Of a stretch of 15,165 nucleotides of DNA, positions 13,799 through 15,165 are shown in pieces; positions within the stretch are counted from its first letter, which is position 1; each line of letters opens with the position of its first letter. The position numbers and the translations under genes were made by a program. The DNA lies in NCBI GenBank assembly GCA_937860115.1, contig CALMBI010000247.1, forward strand, positions 1 through 15,165. Direction: 5' to 3'. The stretch is from an uncultured Arcobacter sp. GTDB lineage: Bacteria; Campylobacterota; Campylobacteria; Campylobacterales; Arcobacteraceae. The notes beneath the pieces were generated by a model that was given only the letters and a program-made list of their open reading frames with translations, searched no databases and was not told the DNA's origin.

Positions 13799-15132
13799 TA
13801 TGCACCTAAGTTAGCATCTAACAATGCTTGAGTAGTTGTGTCCATATTTAATTGATTGGATGAAGTCTTATTGTATAGCTCATTTCTAAGTGCTATGTTT
13901 TGCTTCATTCTGTTTGTAGCTTCATCTTCTGTTATTCCAAACTCTTCCATCAACATTTCAACTGGGCTAATTAATCCTAAATCAATCTCTTTTGCATAAG
14001 TTGTTACTTTCTCATCATCACTCATTGGATAGCTTGGCTCATTGAATGTAATAGTGAACTCTTCTTGTTTTAAATTCAATCCATAAGTAGATGATACCAA
14101 TAAAATCAATCTGTATAACTCTTTCTCATACCAAACAAAATCATTTTGTCTTAGTTTGGTCATATTGTCTAATTCAAGATTTTCCATTTGCATTGCAAAA
14201 CCACTTGTAACGTGTGATGTCATATTGAATGATGATGGGCTTATATTATAATTGATAAGCACTTGGTTAATATCTGATTTCAGTGAATCATCTAATTGTT
14301 GTAAATTAGCCTGAAGATCAAGAAGTTTAATATCTACATTATCCCCCTCTGCTGTCAATGCTTGTGATGGGTCTAACATTTGACCACTTATAGCACCAAC
14401 ATTTGATCCAGTAACAACCAATTGTTTAAATGATTGCCATTTGATAAGATACTTCTTGAATGTTTGATAAATAGAATTATCTAATGTTATTGCAACAAGA
14501 TCATTCCCACTGTTAATATCATAGAATTCAACATCCCTGAAACCATTTGCCATAAATAAAAATGGTAACTCTCCGAAAGGATTAATCATATCCTCATTGT
14601 CTTCAACAGCTACAACAGTAAAATCATCCGCTTTCGTGTAGTGTTTATAGTAATGTTCCGTATTGCTCCAGTATGCCCAAATCTCTTTTTTATCTTCTAT
14701 CCTAACAAAGTATTCAATGCTAATAGGCTCTAAGAAGTCATCAGTTTCAACTTTAGTTTTATGCGGATATCTAAATATCAATCTTGGTATATTCTTATTG
14801 GCATCAAATGCAACTTGCACAATAATATCATTGAAAGCATTTAGTTTTTTATCAGCTTCAATCATAAATGAATCAAAATTCATCTTTTTATAAATATCCA
14901 AAACAGTTTCATCTTCAATGCTTCTATCATATCCATAAGCATAAACTTTACTAATCGATGCAACAACTTTTTTAAAGACATTGTTAGTCAGATCAATTTG
15001 GTTTGTTAGTTTTAATTCTGATGCTTTAGAATATATTTCTAGCATCCTATTGACTGCTAGATCTTTATAGTTGTCGTGATAAAGTTTATATCTATCTAGC
15101 ATATTCTTATATCTTAAGCTATTATTTATCAT
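13798..15132 (-). CDS. Portal protein (SPP1 gp6-like)
   Basis: This 444-residue protein is the expected size and composition for a dodecameric portal of the SPP1 gp6 type. It has helical N-terminal residues, a central wing with RIEDKKEIWAYW (144-155), and NPFGELPFLF (184-193), a hallmark of these portals (N-x-x-G-x-x-P). A stem/tunnel region follows with MTSHVTSGFAMQMENLEL (304-321) and then a helical crown with LGLISPVEMLMEEFGITEDE (385-404). It forms the DNA channel at one capsid vertex and docks the terminase and connector. The terminase large subunit is expected upstream, outside the window. ATG 15132 has an AAAAAAGG site with a short spacer. Confidence 0.87.
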   Translation of the reverse strand: MINNSLRYKNMLDRYKLYHDNYKDLAVNRMLEIYSKASELKLTNQIDLTNNVFKKVVASISKVYAYGYDRSIEDETVLDIYKKMNFDSFMIEADKKLNAFNDIIVQVAFDANKNIPRLIFRYPHKTKVETDDFLEPISIEYFVRIEDKKEIWAYWSNTEHYYKHYTKADDFTVVAVEDNEDMINPFGELPFLFMANGFRDVEFYDINSGNDLVAITLDNSIYQTFKKYLIKWQSFKQLVVTGSNVGAISGQMLDPSQALTAEGDNVDIKLLDLQANLQQLDDSLKSDINQVLINYNISPSSFNMTSHVTSGFAMQMENLELDNMTKLRQNDFVWYEKELYRLILLVSSTYGLNLKQEEFTITFNEPSYPMSDDEKVTTYAKEIDLGLISPVEMLMEEFGITEDEATNRMKQNIALRNELYNKTSSNQLNMDTTTQALLDANLGA

Positions 15133-15138
15133 TTTAAG

Positions 15139-15162
15139 CCTTTTTTGTTTGAATTATAACAT
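15139..15162 (-). repeat. Leader element, portal copy (near-identical to 5839-5861)
   Basis: On the minus strand this stretch reads ATGTTATAAT, T, CAAAC, then six A and GG, just before the portal start. It matches the J copy at about 21 of 24 positions with one single-base gap, and has the same order of parts: TATAAT box, CAAA, A-run, ribosome binding site. Confidence 0.45.
15153..15161 (-). promoter_or_regulatory. Candidate extended -10 promoter for the portal-onward operon
   Basis: The minus strand reads TGTTATAAT, a perfect extended -10 form, 20 bases before the portal ATG. The region further upstream is outside the window, so a -35 or the overlap with an upstream gene (ATG TTA TAA could be its end) cannot be judged. 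Confidence 0.3.
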
Positions 15163-15165
15163 ATT

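Overview
The window is a single, densely packed bacteriophage or prophage structural module. Every supported gene is on the minus strand, so transcription runs from position 15165 towards 1. The gene order is that of a long-tailed, non-contractile (siphovirus-type) phage. The head and packaging end lies at high coordinates and the tail tip and fibre at low coordinates. The terminase genes would be expected beyond 15165, and the rest of the tail fibre lies beyond position 1. No RNA gene, insertion sequence, CRISPR array, integrase or attachment site was seen.

Host: the DNA is strongly AT-rich, and the proteins are rich in Lys, Asn, Ile and Asp. Most starts have an AAGGA or GAGG ribosome binding site, and the promoter-like sites are TATAAT boxes without a recognisable -35. 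The tail tip is of the lambda gpM/L/K/I/J type with a lambda-type tape-measure C-terminus, which points to a Gram-negative host. Together these suggest a phage of a Campylobacterota host (Arcobacter, Campylobacter or Sulfurimonas-like). That is an inference, and other AT-rich Gram-negatives are not excluded.

Layout in transcription order. The head comes first: portal (15132-13798), MuF-like minor head protein (13798-13040), Mu gpG-like morphogenesis protein (13039-12650), scaffold (12578-11994) and N4gp56-type major capsid protein (11982-11155). The neck follows: a 69-residue unknown, a head-tail connector candidate with an EF-hand-like loop, and a 107-residue tail-terminator candidate. The tail comes next: tube protein, a gpG-like chaperone with a strong candidate -1 frameshift into a gpT-like extension, and the tape measure. 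The tip is last: gpM-like and gpL-like proteins (the latter with a four-cysteine Fe-S signature), an NlpC/P60 peptidase, a 1789-residue J-like tip protein with seven FN3-like repeats, and the start of a tail fibre.

Nearly all gene junctions are overlaps (TAATG, ATGA, TTGA) or gaps under about 20 bases, consistent with one long operon and translational coupling. The head genes build a procapsid around the scaffold, the neck genes join it to a separately assembled tail of roughly 100 nm, and the tip genes handle host recognition and cell-wall penetration. The main points of interest are the unannotated G/GT frameshift, the ubiquitin-like domain fused to the N-terminus of J next to an NlpC-only K protein, and a repeated leader element in front of the portal and J genes. 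I see no defence, toxin or other novel accessory system here.
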